Shown here in pieces: positions 54,696 through 63,948 of a stretch of 64,000 bases of DNA. Both the position numbers and the translations under genes were made by a program. Each line of letters opens with the position of its first letter. Positions within the stretch are counted from its first letter, which is position 1. Origin of the DNA: Pseudomonadota bacterium (GTDB lineage Bacteria; Pseudomonadota; Alphaproteobacteria; Acetobacterales; Acetobacteraceae); contig JAJZSY010000010.1 of the NCBI GenBank assembly GCA_021849425.1, positions 23,492 through 87,491 of the forward strand. Reading direction: 5' to 3'. Below the pieces are notes generated by a model. The model was given only the letters and a program-made list of their open reading frames with translations. It had not been told where the DNA came from and ran no database searches.

Positions 54696-56397
54696 CCTCG
54701 ATACCCTGAGCGAGAGCCCGGCGCAGCCAGGTTTCGGCTTCTGCCGGGTCAGGCGGGCCAGCCACCCCCTTGCGCAGCCAACGGCCAAGCATCAGCTGCG
54801 CGAGCGGATGGTCCGCCTCGGCGGCGCGGCGATACCAGTGCAGCGCCGCGGCGCGATCGACCGGAATCTCATGCCCGCCGCCATGCAGCGCGCCGAGCGC
54901 GAACATCGCGCCGGTATGTCCGGCTTCGGCGATACGCAGAAAAATGTCGCGTGCGCCTTCGTGGTCCCGTGCGGTGCCGCGGGCATGCAGCTTCATCTCC
55001 GCCTGCTCGGCAAGAGCGTCGACCAGGCCGGTGTCAGCAGCGCGGCTGATCCACTCATACGCGGCAGCAGGATCGGCGGCGACGCCCCTGCCCTGCACCA
55101 GCATGAGGCCATAAAGATACTGGGCGTTGGCGATATTCTCGGCGGCGCGGCGCAGCCACACCACACCCTTTGCGTCATCCCTGGGCACTCCGACACCCTC
55201 GAGGAGACAAACGGCGTAGTTGAACGCGCCGATCGCGTCGCCGGAACTCGCGGCGCGCTCGAACCATTCATGGATCGGCAGACCATCGACCGCAGAGTCG
55301 CGGACCTGCCGGCGCAGAACAAGACTGGCGAGATTGATCTGGGCGTTCGTATCGCCACCGCTGGCCGCGCGGGCGAGCCAGCGGGCCGCCTCGTCGGCAT
55401 CACGGGCAACGCCGGCTCCGGTGAGATAGAGCATGCCAAGGGCGCGGGCAGCGGTGCGGTGGCCGGTTTCGGCCGCGGCGCGAAACCAGATCGCCGCTTC
55501 AGCATAGTTCGGCGGCAGGTCTCCGCCGCGGGCGTAGAGATCGCCCACCAGGGCGGCGGCTTCCGGATCGCCGGCAACGGCAGCCCGGCGCAGCCAGGAC
55601 TCCCCCTCGACAGGTTCGGGCGCACAGCCCTGGCCGGACAGCAGCATCATGCCGAGCTTCGCCTGTGCGTTGCGGATACCCTGGATTGCCGCTTTGCGGT
55701 AATGGGCCAGAGCGCGGGACAGATCGGGCAGAACGCCCACCGCCTGCTCGTGGATGACGCCGAGCAGGAAATGCGCGGTCGGTAGATCCGCCTCGGCGGC
55801 ACGCTCGATCGGCCGAATCGCCTCAACCGTCTTCTCCGCCGTATCCGCGCGGCTCATCAGCAGCATGCCATAGCCGAGATGCCCCTGCGGCCAGTCCTGC
55901 GCGGCGGATTTGCCATACCATTCGAGGGCTGCATCCAGGTCGAGAATGCCATCGGGGCCGTTGGCCAGGATGAAACCGAGCAGCGACTGGCCATCGGCGG
56001 AGCCGGCCTCGGCCGCCTTGCGGGCCCAGACGAGTGCCGCCGGATAATCGGCGGCGGCGGTGTCAGTGATCCAGTGATCTTCGGGAAACAGGCCGGCGCC
56101 GGGCGCAGGGGCCGAAACGCCAAGAAGATACAGGCTGGCGAGGCGGCACATGCTCGGAACATGCCCGGCTTCGGCGGCGGCGAGAAACCAGCGAGCGGCC
56201 TCGGCGAGGTTGCGGGGGAACAGGATGCCGGCGAGATAGGCAAGGGCCACCTCATGCTGCGCCTCGACAAGGCCAGCGGCTGCGGCGGCACTCAAAAGCC
56301 GCGCGGCGCGGACGCTCTGGCCCGCAGCCGCGAGCCGGCGCGCCCGGTGTAACGCATGGGCTGGCGAGCGGGACGCGAACTGGTCGATGAGCCTCAT
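54610..56397 (-). CDS. Sel1-repeat protein
   Basis: 595 residues built almost wholly of Sel1-like helical pairs of about 36 residues, with the signature A...LG.....G.GV..D...A..W..RAA..G repeated at least a dozen times (for example ALGMLYLTGAGVARDADEAARWLARAA). No signal peptide, so probably cytoplasmic. Such solenoids act as protein-protein scaffolds. Position between the secretion adaptor (13 bases upstream) and the large glycosyltransferase (overlapping downstream) suggests that it organises the glycosylation or export complex; this is inference. Confidence 0.88.
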   Translation of the reverse strand: MRLIDQFASRSPAHALHRARRLAAAGQSVRAARLLSAAAAAGLVEAQHEVALAYLAGILFPRNLAEAARWFLAAAEAGHVPSMCRLASLYLLGVSAPAPGAGLFPEDHWITDTAAADYPAALVWARKAAEAGSADGQSLLGFILANGPDGILDLDAALEWYGKSAAQDWPQGHLGYGMLLMSRADTAEKTVEAIRPIERAAEADLPTAHFLLGVIHEQAVGVLPDLSRALAHYRKAAIQGIRNAQAKLGMMLLSGQGCAPEPVEGESWLRRAAVAGDPEAAALVGDLYARGGDLPPNYAEAAIWFRAAAETGHRTAARALGMLYLTGAGVARDADEAARWLARAASGGDTNAQINLASLVLRRQVRDSAVDGLPIHEWFERAASSGDAIGAFNYAVCLLEGVGVPRDDAKGVVWLRRAAENIANAQYLYGLMLVQGRGVAADPAAAYEWISRAADTGLVDALAEQAEMKLHARGTARDHEGARDIFLRIAEAGHTGAMFALGALHGGGHEIPVDRAAALHWYRRAAEADHPLAQLMLGRWLRKGVAGPPDPAEAETWLRRALAQGIEDARADLEILAEAPKLAGSEPASARAAGD

Positions 56398-56410
56398 CGC
56401 CTCGCCAGTC

Positions 56411-57841
56411 TCAGGGTTCGCGCATGCTGTCGGTTGCGACAGGCAGCAGCTTGGTCATGAAATATGACAGAATCGTACGCTTGCCGGTCTTGATGTCGGC
56501 GGTGAGCGGCATGCCGGGGGTAAGCCGGAAGCCAGACGGAACGCCATGCAACTTCAGCCGATCAATCGAGATCCTGGCCTTGTAGTAGAGAACATGCGGC
56601 CGGTTGGGCAGAGGAGAATTACCCTCGGACGGGAGTTGCTCGGGGCTGAAACTGTCAGCACTGATCGAGCGAAGGGTTCCGACGGCGTTGCCATAACGAA
56701 GGTAGTTGAAGGTGGCGAATTTCACCGTGACCGGATCGCCGACATGAACATGGCCGGATTCGGTGCCGCTGATATCAGCCTCGACCTCCAGGGGCGCATC
56801 CATCGGAACAAGGGTGATGAACTTTGCGCCGGATTGCAGAACCGAACCGACCGAAACCCCGGCGACGGTCAGCACAACAGCTTCGCGTGGCGCGCGCATC
56901 ACCACCAGTTGGCTTTGCAGCCGCGCCTTGGCGAGATCTTGTTCGGCCGCGATCAGCTTGCTGGTCGTCTCGGCGAGCTTCTGCCCGACATCGGCGGCCC
57001 ATTTCTTTTCATAGGCATCGCGCTCGGCCTGCTGGGCGGCAAGGTCACGCTCGCCGGCAGCCGCGGTGGCAATGGCGCCGGACAGCGAGTTCGAGACCGA
57101 AAGCCGGTCGTTCATCGCCAGCAGCGAATTGAGCTTGCTGCCCACCTGCATGTGCTGGAGCTGGTCGCGCATATGTTCGACATCGGTGGCAACGCCAACC
57201 TGCTGTCGATAGATGCGGGCCGCCTGCTCGTTCTTGGCGACGATCAGGTGCAGCTCGGCGATTTTCTGATCGAAATTCTCGATTGTATAGGTGCGTTCGG
57301 CCTTGCGGCTCGCGAAGATCGCCGCCTGCAACCGCTGCGCCGCATCCGGATGCGCCGGCGCGTAGGTCATGCCGGCGGCTTCGGCGGCGAGGCGGTCGCG
57401 CTGGGCGGAAAGCTGCACCACCTCGGCGTGGAGCGCCTGGAAATTCGCGCGGGCAAAGGTGGGGTTCAGCGTCGCCAGTATCTGGCCCTTGTGGACGATC
57501 TCCCCTTCATGGACATTGATCGACTGGACGATCGAGGTACCGAACGGCTGCAACAGGATGTTGGCGGAGGTGGAAACAAGCCGACCAGGCGCCGCCACCA
57601 CCTTGGGAATGCGCACCACCGCTGCAACCACCAGCAGCATCGTAACGAGCAGCGTGACAATGAGCATCGTCTGGCGCGCCACCGGCGTGACCGGCGCGGC
57701 GACGATGGCTGCGGTCGGCGACTGGAATTCCAGGAGCGGCATCGGCATGTCAGCCAACGCGGCCGAGTCGCCCAGAGCAAGGTTGCCGCCGCCAGACGGC
57801 TGGCGCTCGCGCCCCTTAGGCGAGGGTCTGGGTTGGCGCAT
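56411..57841 (-). CDS. Type I secretion periplasmic adaptor (HlyD family)
   Basis: 476 residues: a cytoplasmic N-terminus of about 55 residues, one membrane helix (TMLIVTLLVTMLLVVAAVV), then lipoyl motifs (INVHEGEIVHKGQILATLNP and later APREAVVLTVAGVSVGSVL) around a very long coiled-coil hairpin (about 130-320) and a C-terminal beta domain (YYKARISIDRLKLHGVP). This is the layout of HlyD adaptors that pair with an ABC exporter and TolC. It overlaps the exporter gene by 26 bases. Confidence 0.88.
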   Translation of the reverse strand: MRQPRPSPKGRERQPSGGGNLALGDSAALADMPMPLLEFQSPTAAIVAAPVTPVARQTMLIVTLLVTMLLVVAAVVRIPKVVAAPGRLVSTSANILLQPFGTSIVQSINVHEGEIVHKGQILATLNPTFARANFQALHAEVVQLSAQRDRLAAEAAGMTYAPAHPDAAQRLQAAIFASRKAERTYTIENFDQKIAELHLIVAKNEQAARIYRQQVGVATDVEHMRDQLQHMQVGSKLNSLLAMNDRLSVSNSLSGAIATAAAGERDLAAQQAERDAYEKKWAADVGQKLAETTSKLIAAEQDLAKARLQSQLVVMRAPREAVVLTVAGVSVGSVLQSGAKFITLVPMDAPLEVEADISGTESGHVHVGDPVTVKFATFNYLRYGNAVGTLRSISADSFSPEQLPSEGNSPLPNRPHVLYYKARISIDRLKLHGVPSGFRLTPGMPLTADIKTGKRTILSYFMTKLLPVATDSMREP

Positions 57842-60038
57842 GGCGGCCTCCTTCGGGATTCATGTGGCGGTTCTGCTGAAACCAGAGATGGCGATAGATG
57901 TCGCAACGCTCGACGAGATCGTCATGCCGGCCGATATCGGCGACACGTCCGGCATCCATCACCAGGATCATGTCGCAGTCGACCAGAGAGGCGAGCCTGT
58001 GGGAAACGATCACCATCGTCCGGCCGCGGGCGATGCGGAGCAGATTGGCGTTGATCAGCGCCTCGCTCTCCGGATCGAGCGCACTGGTCGCCTCGTCGAG
58101 GATCAGCAGACGCGGATCGGCGATCAGCGCGCGGGCTACTGCAAGCCGTTGCTTCTGCCCGCCCGACAGGTTGGGAGAACCTTCTTCGACGAAGGTTTCG
58201 TAGCCCTGCGGCAGCCGCTCGATGAACTCCTCGGCGCCGGCAAGACGGGCGGCGCGGATCGCATCCTCGAAGGTGAGGCCAGGGCGGCCGGCGATGATGT
58301 TGTCACGGACCGAGCCACGAAACAGGAAATTGTCCTGCAGGACGACGCCGAAACTCTTGCGCAGATGACGCAGATTGATCTCGCGCAGTTCGGTATTGTC
58401 GATCTTCACCGCGCCCTGGTAGTCGCGGTTGATCCCCTGGAGCAGACGGGTGATCGTGGATTTGCCCGATCCGGAACGGCCGACAATGCCGAGCATGGTC
58501 CCCTCGGGCACCGCGAAACTGACCTTGTTCAGCGCCGGTGTCTTTGCGCCCTCATACGTGAAGGTCACATCCTCGAATTCGATGGCGCCATGAAAAGCCG
58601 GGCGCAGGCCGGTGTTCATGGCGCGCCGTTCGGTCGGCCGGTTAAGCACTTCGCCGACAATGGCAAAGGCCGCGCGAGCCTCCTGCGCGTCCTGCACAAG
58701 ACGGGCGAAAGAGACCAGCGGGCCGGCAACACGCCCGCCGAGGAGCATGAACCCGACCAGCGATCCGGCGGCGAGCGGATTCTGCGCGGTAAGCGCGACA
58801 TAGCCGCCCAGCAGCAGAACGCCGATCGAGGCATAGCGGTCGAAGGGGAGCGAGAGCACCTGCGGCCAGGCCGAGAGCTGGCCCATTTCGAGGTTAAGCC
58901 GACTTGTCAACGCGACACGGCCATCCCAGTCATCAGCGCGAACCTTTTCAAGCGCCAGCGATTTCACCGTCCGCACGCCGTAAAGACTCTCGACGAGAAC
59001 CGCGCCCTTCGCGCTCTCTGCCTCGATGATGCGCCCGGTCAGACGGGCGATCGCCGGGAGAAAGGCAGTGATGATGATGGCGATGATCGCCGAAGCGATC
59101 AAAATGGTCCAGGCCAGGAAGGCATTGAGGTAGAACAGGATCGGCAGAACCAGCGCGATCATGAAGATGTTGATGAAGGTCGTCAGCAGGCGACCGGTGA
59201 TGAAGTCGCGCACACGATAGATCTGGGAAACCTTGTAGGCGATCTGCCCCGCCTGGTTGCGTTCGAAGAATTCGATCGGAATCGTCATCAACCGATCGAA
59301 GATCATCAGATTCAGCCGGGCATCGATCCTGGTGGAAAGCGTGACCAGCATCATCTGCCGACCCCAGGTGAGCAGCGCCTCCCAGAGAATGCTGATACCG
59401 AAGATGATCGACATCAGCGCCAGCGTATTCATCGCGTGGTATTCGATCACGCTGTTGAGCACGACCATGACGAGCAGCGCCGGAATGATCTGCAGGATGG
59501 TCAGGGTGACGGAACTCACCGCGATGTCGCGCAGGAGGCGCTTCTCACGCCAGACCATCCGGAACAGCAGGGTGAAGTTGAAGATCGGATCGGCGTCTTC
59601 TTCGGCGCGCTCGCCGCGGATCAGCAGAACCGTGCCATCCCAGAGCTGGGCGAGTTGCAGCTCGTCAATCGGCACCGAAGCCGTTCCCTGCGGGGCGCGG
59701 GGATCGCGCAGGAAGACGACGGCGCGCTCACGGTCGCAGGCCATCATCAGCGCCGCGCCGCCATCCTTCATCAGGAGAATTACGGGAGCGGTCGTGTCAG
59801 TCTTGAGGAGCTGGCGGAAACCGACACGGATGGCGCGTGCCCAGAGCCCGGCCTCGCGCGCCCACTCGACAAGGGCGGGCGAGCCCGGCACTGCCGCAGG
59901 ATCCGTGTCCTTGCGTAGCAGCTCAGGGTCGAGATCGACCCCGTGAAACCGCGCCGCCGCCCTGACCGCGAGGACGCGGACATGAGGTACCACGCCGCTC
60001 TGCGGCGCAGGGTCGATCGGCTCGCTGGTATCGTGCAT
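57816..60038 (-). CDS. Type I secretion ABC exporter with C39-like domain (HlyB type)
   Basis: 740 residues. The N-terminal domain (about 1-140) looks like a C39-like domain but lacks the catalytic Cys, as in HlyB, so it should hold the unfolded substrate rather than cleave it. Six membrane helices follow. The ATPase has Walker A GRSGSGKST, signature NLSGGQKQRLAVARAL, Walker B LLILDEATSALD and the switch His in IVSHRL. A GGGGAAAG site lies about 10 bases before ATG 60038. It is the first gene of the long minus-strand block. No RTX-type substrate gene is visible nearby. Confidence 0.9.
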   Translation of the reverse strand: MHDTSEPIDPAPQSGVVPHVRVLAVRAAARFHGVDLDPELLRKDTDPAAVPGSPALVEWAREAGLWARAIRVGFRQLLKTDTTAPVILLMKDGGAALMMACDRERAVVFLRDPRAPQGTASVPIDELQLAQLWDGTVLLIRGERAEEDADPIFNFTLLFRMVWREKRLLRDIAVSSVTLTILQIIPALLVMVVLNSVIEYHAMNTLALMSIIFGISILWEALLTWGRQMMLVTLSTRIDARLNLMIFDRLMTIPIEFFERNQAGQIAYKVSQIYRVRDFITGRLLTTFINIFMIALVLPILFYLNAFLAWTILIASAIIAIIITAFLPAIARLTGRIIEAESAKGAVLVESLYGVRTVKSLALEKVRADDWDGRVALTSRLNLEMGQLSAWPQVLSLPFDRYASIGVLLLGGYVALTAQNPLAAGSLVGFMLLGGRVAGPLVSFARLVQDAQEARAAFAIVGEVLNRPTERRAMNTGLRPAFHGAIEFEDVTFTYEGAKTPALNKVSFAVPEGTMLGIVGRSGSGKSTITRLLQGINRDYQGAVKIDNTELREINLRHLRKSFGVVLQDNFLFRGSVRDNIIAGRPGLTFEDAIRAARLAGAEEFIERLPQGYETFVEEGSPNLSGGQKQRLAVARALIADPRLLILDEATSALDPESEALINANLLRIARGRTMVIVSHRLASLVDCDMILVMDAGRVADIGRHDDLVERCDIYRHLWFQQNRHMNPEGGRHAPTQTLA

Positions 60039-60291
60039 CAGACAAATTCTTTCCCCGTTGCGATGGATTTTTCGCCCGGGGCGCATCTGCCGGTCTGCAG
60101 CGCCGAAATGAGGCACCGCGGGGTGCAAAAAACGCACCCGGTTACGAAATAAAATATCCAATCAAACATCTATCCATAACCTAACACTAAATCAGACTAT
60201 TTGCCATAGATCGTGCTCACTGGCGTGCGGGTCTTGCGTTTCCGAACCGGCGGTGCTGCATCAGAGTCCGACCTGCAAAGGAGTTGCGTCG
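60039..60291. other. Divergent promoter region of the secretion block and the acetyltransferase
   Basis: 253 bases without a gene. Positions 60130-60205 are AT-rich compared with their surroundings. They should contain the promoter for the long minus-strand operon; no single -35/-10 pair stands out. Confidence 0.45.
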
Positions 60292-60795
60292 ATGGATATC
60301 CGCCCCGCCACCCCGGAAGATCTGCCCGCCTGCCAGGCGATCTACGCCCATCATGTGCTGGAGGGCACCGGCACGTTCGACGAGGTGCCACCCTCGCTCG
60401 AGGCGGTTGCGGCGCGACATCGCGAGATCACCGGCAGGGGACGAAGCTGGGTGGTCGCGGCGGATGCGACGGGCATTCTCGGATATGCCTATTTCGACCA
60501 GTATCGCGACCGCTCGGCCTATCGGTTCACGGCTGAGGACAGCGTCTATGTGCGGGAGGACGTCAGGGGCCAGGGCGTGGGCAAGGCGCTTGTGGCACGG
60601 CTGCTCGATGAAGCGCGCGAAGCAGGATTCCGGCAGATGCTTGCAGTCATCGGAGATTCGGACAATGTCGGCTCGATCGGCGTGCATGCGAGCCTCGGGT
60701 TCCAGCGCGTCGGCACGCTCCGCGACGTGGGGTTCAAGTTCGGCCGCTGGATCGACGTCGTCCTGATGCAACGGCATCTCGCCGGACCAGGCTAA
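60292..60795 (+). CDS. GNAT acetyltransferase, phosphinothricin/methionine-sulfone type
   Basis: 167 residues of the Pat/MddA group: MDIRPATPEDLPACQAIYAHH, the acceptor loop TGTFDEVPPS, the acetyl-CoA motif VREDVRGQGVGKALVARLLDEA, and IGDSDNVGSIGVHASLGFQRVGTL (read in parts). It acetylates an amino-acid-like amine such as methionine sulfone or phosphinothricin in relatives. AAAGGAG lies 8 bases before ATG 60292. Monocistronic. Confidence 0.88.
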   Translation: MDIRPATPEDLPACQAIYAHHVLEGTGTFDEVPPSLEAVAARHREITGRGRSWVVAADATGILGYAYFDQYRDRSAYRFTAEDSVYVREDVRGQGVGKALVARLLDEAREAGFRQMLAVIGDSDNVGSIGVHASLGFQRVGTLRDVGFKFGRWIDVVLMQRHLAGPG

Positions 60796-60870
60796 AGCGT
60801 CATCGGCGCCTCTGGGATCATCCGACCGGATCGGGACACTGTAATCCTCGATATCACAGACCGACATATT

Positions 60871-60886
60871 CGATCCGGGAGGATCG
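60871..60886. terminator. Inverted repeat between convergent GNAT gene and motA
   Basis: CGATCC-GGGA-GGATCG, 6-bp perfect arms, 19 bases from the motA stop. No T-run, so termination is only a possibility. Confidence 0.25.
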
Positions 60887-60905
60887 GAACATGTCATGGG
60901 CATGA

Positions 60906-61775
60906 TCAGGTTGCGATCTTGAGGGATTCGATCGACTCCTCAAGCTCGCTGAATGTCGGCATCAGGGGGTTCGGCACCATCTTGCGGCCGACCTCCACAC
61001 TGACCTGCGGCGCGTTGCCGTGCAAATGGGCAACCAGAACCGCGCGGATCACTTCCAGATAGCGGGATTCCTCCTCGACCACGCCGCGTAGCCGCGTGGA
61101 CAGCGGCCCCACCACGCCATAGGCCAGCAACACGCCGAGAAACGTGCCCGTGAGGGCCTCGCCGATCATCTCCCCGAGCACCGCGGGCGGCTTGCTAATG
61201 TCGGCCATGGTCTTGATCACGCCAAGCACGGCCGCGACGATGCCGAGCGCAGGCAGACCATCCGCCATGGTCTGCAACGAATGCGCGCCGTGCAGTTCCT
61301 CGGCAAGGGTCTTGCGCAATTCCCGCGCCATCACGTCCTCGATCTGGTGCGGATCGTCGGCGTTCATGCCAACCATCCGCAGATAGTCGCAGATGATGCC
61401 GGTGGCCTCGTGATTTTTCAGGATCGTCGGGAAATGCTTGAAGACCGGACTTTCATCCGGCCGCTCGATATGCGGCTCCAGCGCCATTGCGCCGCGTGTC
61501 GCCGCGAGGCGGACGAGGTAGAACAGCAGGCACAGCAGATCGATATAATCGGTCTTCTTGAAGGCGCTGCCGCGCAGAACCTTCTTGAAGCCGCCCATCG
61601 TGTGCTTGATGTCGTGCATCGAGTTGCCGGCCACAAACGTGCCAATCGCAGCGCCGCCGATCGTGATGAGTTCGAAAGGCATCGACTTGAGCAGCGGGAT
61701 GATGGCCCCCCCAGTAACGATGAAGACCCCGAATACACAGACGAGCAGGAATGCAACGCCTCCCAGAGTGAGCAT
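60906..61775 (-). CDS. motA: Flagellar motor stator protein MotA
   Basis: 289 residues with four membrane helices and a cytoplasmic loop of about 100 residues between helices 2 and 3. The conserved proline-bearing segments are GLPALGIVAAVLGVIKTM and TGTFLGVLLAYGVVGPL. With MotB it forms the proton channel that turns the flagellum. It lies downstream of motB, 39 bases away, the reverse of the usual order. No other flagellar gene lies in the window. Confidence 0.92.
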   Translation of the reverse strand: MLTLGGVAFLLVCVFGVFIVTGGAIIPLLKSMPFELITIGGAAIGTFVAGNSMHDIKHTMGGFKKVLRGSAFKKTDYIDLLCLLFYLVRLAATRGAMALEPHIERPDESPVFKHFPTILKNHEATGIICDYLRMVGMNADDPHQIEDVMARELRKTLAEELHGAHSLQTMADGLPALGIVAAVLGVIKTMADISKPPAVLGEMIGEALTGTFLGVLLAYGVVGPLSTRLRGVVEEESRYLEVIRAVLVAHLHGNAPQVSVEVGRKMVPNPLMPTFSELEESIESLKIAT

Positions 61776-61814
61776 AAATCACCGATATTCCAGAATATTG
61801 CTTCTCCGGTCGGG

Positions 61815-62897
61815 TCATGGCGCCGCAGCGCCAGCTGTTTTGACCCCTTTAGGCAGTGCCGGTCGCACCACCAGTATCCCCACCCGCCGATTGGCCGCCG
61901 CCAGAGGGTTGGATGGGATGAGCAACTTGTGGTCGGCATAGCCGCTCACGCGCGCGATCAGTCGCTTCGGAAAGCCGGCCTTGACAAGAACCTGGCGCGT
62001 CGCGTTCGCGCGCTCGACAGAAAGATCCCAATTGTCCTTGGGGCCAGCGACGTAAGGTCTCGCGTCGGTGTAGCCGGCGATGCGGATGTGATCGCCGAGG
62101 CCGCTCAGGATTGGCGCTATCTTGGTGAGCAGCCGCAGCGTCATGGGATTGGGCTGGGACGACCCCAACGCGAACATCGGCCGCTTGTGCGCGTCCATGA
62201 TCTGGATGCGCAGGCCTTCCGGCGTGACCGTCACGCTCACCTGTTTGGACAGCGAGGCGAGGTTCGGATCCTGCGCCACCATATCCTTGATCTCGGTGCC
62301 GGCGATCTTCAGTTGGGCGATCCCGAGATTGCCGGGCGCAACCCCACCGAAGGCGCCCTGGATGGCTGACCCGGCAGAGCCGGCTGGCTGCGGCTTCTGC
62401 AAGACAGGTGCCGGGCGCGGCGTGGATGACGATTGCGAACTGTCGGCACGGGGCTGATGGCCAGAACCCGGCGAGGTATTCACCATGTCCTTGCCGGTCG
62501 GATGGTCGGGACGGACCTGACGCCCCTGCGGCGTGTGCGGCACCTGATAGGAGACGGGGTTGTGCCCGACAGTGACACGGACCGCACCGAGATCGGACGC
62601 GAGCGAGCCTTTGTCGAATGGAGTCTTGCCACCGAAGGGCTTGCCCTCGCCGGAAGCGCCGCGATTGAGCACGTTGGCCTGGCTGAAATAGTCGGCAAGG
62701 CCGATGCGCTGCGCCTTTGTCGTGGCGCTGATCAGCCACATCAGCAGAAAGAATGCCATCATCGCCGTCACGAAGTCGGCATACGCGATCTTCCAGGACC
62801 CGCCATGATGGCCGGCCTCGATGATCTCTTCGCGACGGATGATCAGGTTGACCGCCTGATCGCCGCCCTTGCCGCCCTTTTTCTTGCGCTGCGCCAT
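61815..62897 (-). CDS. motB: Flagellar motor stator protein MotB
   Basis: 360 residues: a basic N-terminus, one membrane helix with the proton-binding Asp41 in YADFVTAMMAFFLLMWL, a long Pro/Ser/Gly-rich periplasmic linker (about 75-190) and a C-terminal OmpA-like peptidoglycan-binding domain (IRIAGYTDARPY, NWDLSVERANATRQVLVKAG, NRRVGILVV). Linker length is typical of alphaproteobacterial MotB. ATG 62897 is used. Confidence 0.93.
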   Translation of the reverse strand: MAQRKKKGGKGGDQAVNLIIRREEIIEAGHHGGSWKIAYADFVTAMMAFFLLMWLISATTKAQRIGLADYFSQANVLNRGASGEGKPFGGKTPFDKGSLASDLGAVRVTVGHNPVSYQVPHTPQGRQVRPDHPTGKDMVNTSPGSGHQPRADSSQSSSTPRPAPVLQKPQPAGSAGSAIQGAFGGVAPGNLGIAQLKIAGTEIKDMVAQDPNLASLSKQVSVTVTPEGLRIQIMDAHKRPMFALGSSQPNPMTLRLLTKIAPILSGLGDHIRIAGYTDARPYVAGPKDNWDLSVERANATRQVLVKAGFPKRLIARVSGYADHKLLIPSNPLAAANRRVGILVVRPALPKGVKTAGAAAP

Positions 62898-62964
62898 GAA
62901 CTCCGTGCTGCCTTTCGGAGCCGGAGTATCAGGGGTAGGTGTTAAAAAAGCCTAAATCAGGCCA

Positions 62965-63948
62965 TCAGGAGGTCACAGCAAGGACGCGGGTCAGAATTTC
63001 CGGATCGGCGTTCCCCCCCGACAGGACAACGCCGACGGACAAACCGTCAAGCGGCAGCGCCTCGGCCAGCACCGCCGCCAGCGCCACGGCGCCCCCGGGT
63101 TCGACCACGAGCTTGAGATGCCGCAGCGCGAAGCCCATCGCGGCAAGCACCTCCACCTCGCCAACCGCGACGGCGCCGGCGAGGCGGGGCGCGTTCAGCG
63201 CGAAGGTGAGTTCGCCGGGCGTCATCGCCATCAGCGCGTCGCACAGCGCGGAGCCCGCACCGTCATTGGCGAGGCGGGCGCCGGCCGCCAGCGAACGGCC
63301 GGTATCGTCCCACCCCTCGGGCTCGACGGCGATCAGCCGGGTCTCCGGCGAGGCGTGTTCGAGGGCAAGGGCGCAGCCGGCGGTGAGGCCGCCGCCGCCG
63401 GTGCAGACGAAGACAATATCGAGTTCGGCGCCCGCCGCCCGCGCGTCATCCACCAGTTCGAGGGCAAGGGTGCCCTGCCCGGCAATCACGTCGGGATGGT
63501 CGAAAGGCGGGATAAGGACGGCGCCGGTGCGCGCGGCAATTGCGGCGGAGATTGCGACGCGGTCTTCGGTACGGCGGTCGTACTGGACGATTTCGGCGCC
63601 CCAGGCGGCGGTCGACTCGCGCTTGATGGCAGGCGCGTCGCGCGGCATCACGATCGTGGCCGGAATTCCGAGAGCCGCCGCAGCGCAGGCCACCGCCTGA
63701 CCATGATTGCCCGAGGAATAGGCGACGACGCCCGCTTCACGCGCCGCAGGGTCGAGTCTCAGGATCGCGTTGGTCGCGCCGCGCAACTTGAAGCTGCCCG
63801 TGCGCTGCAAGGGCTCGGCCTTGATGAAGACCTCGGCGCCGGTCCGCTCGTCGAGCGCGGGAGAGCGCAGCGTCGGGGTGCGGACGATGTGCGGGGCGAT
63901 CAGGGCGCGGGCGGCGAGAACATCCTCGGCGGTGGGCAGGCGGGTCAT
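62965..63948 (-). CDS. Threonine/serine dehydratase-family PLP enzyme
   Basis: 327 residues of fold type II without the C-terminal ACT domain, so it is of the catabolic or serine-racemase type and not feedback-inhibited IlvA. PLP Lys54 lies in TGSFKLRGA, substrate loop in SSGNHGQAVA, phosphate loop in CTGGGGLTAG and the final Ser/Gly region in VVLSGGNADPE. It could be threonine dehydratase, serine racemase or hydroxyaspartate dehydratase. Its ATG appears to overlap the stop of an upstream gene that runs off the window. Confidence 0.85.
   Translation of the reverse strand: MTRLPTAEDVLAARALIAPHIVRTPTLRSPALDERTGAEVFIKAEPLQRTGSFKLRGATNAILRLDPAAREAGVVAYSSGNHGQAVACAAAALGIPATIVMPRDAPAIKRESTAAWGAEIVQYDRRTEDRVAISAAIAARTGAVLIPPFDHPDVIAGQGTLALELVDDARAAGAELDIVFVCTGGGGLTAGCALALEHASPETRLIAVEPEGWDDTGRSLAAGARLANDGAGSALCDALMAMTPGELTFALNAPRLAGAVAVGEVEVLAAMGFALRHLKLVVEPGGAVALAAVLAEALPLDGLSVGVVLSGGNADPEILTRVLAVTS

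Noticed and set aside
57369..59918. 849-codon open frame opposite the type I secretion genes
   Set aside because: His/Arg/Asp-rich nonsense product; the minus-strand frames encode intact HlyD and ABC exporter domains.
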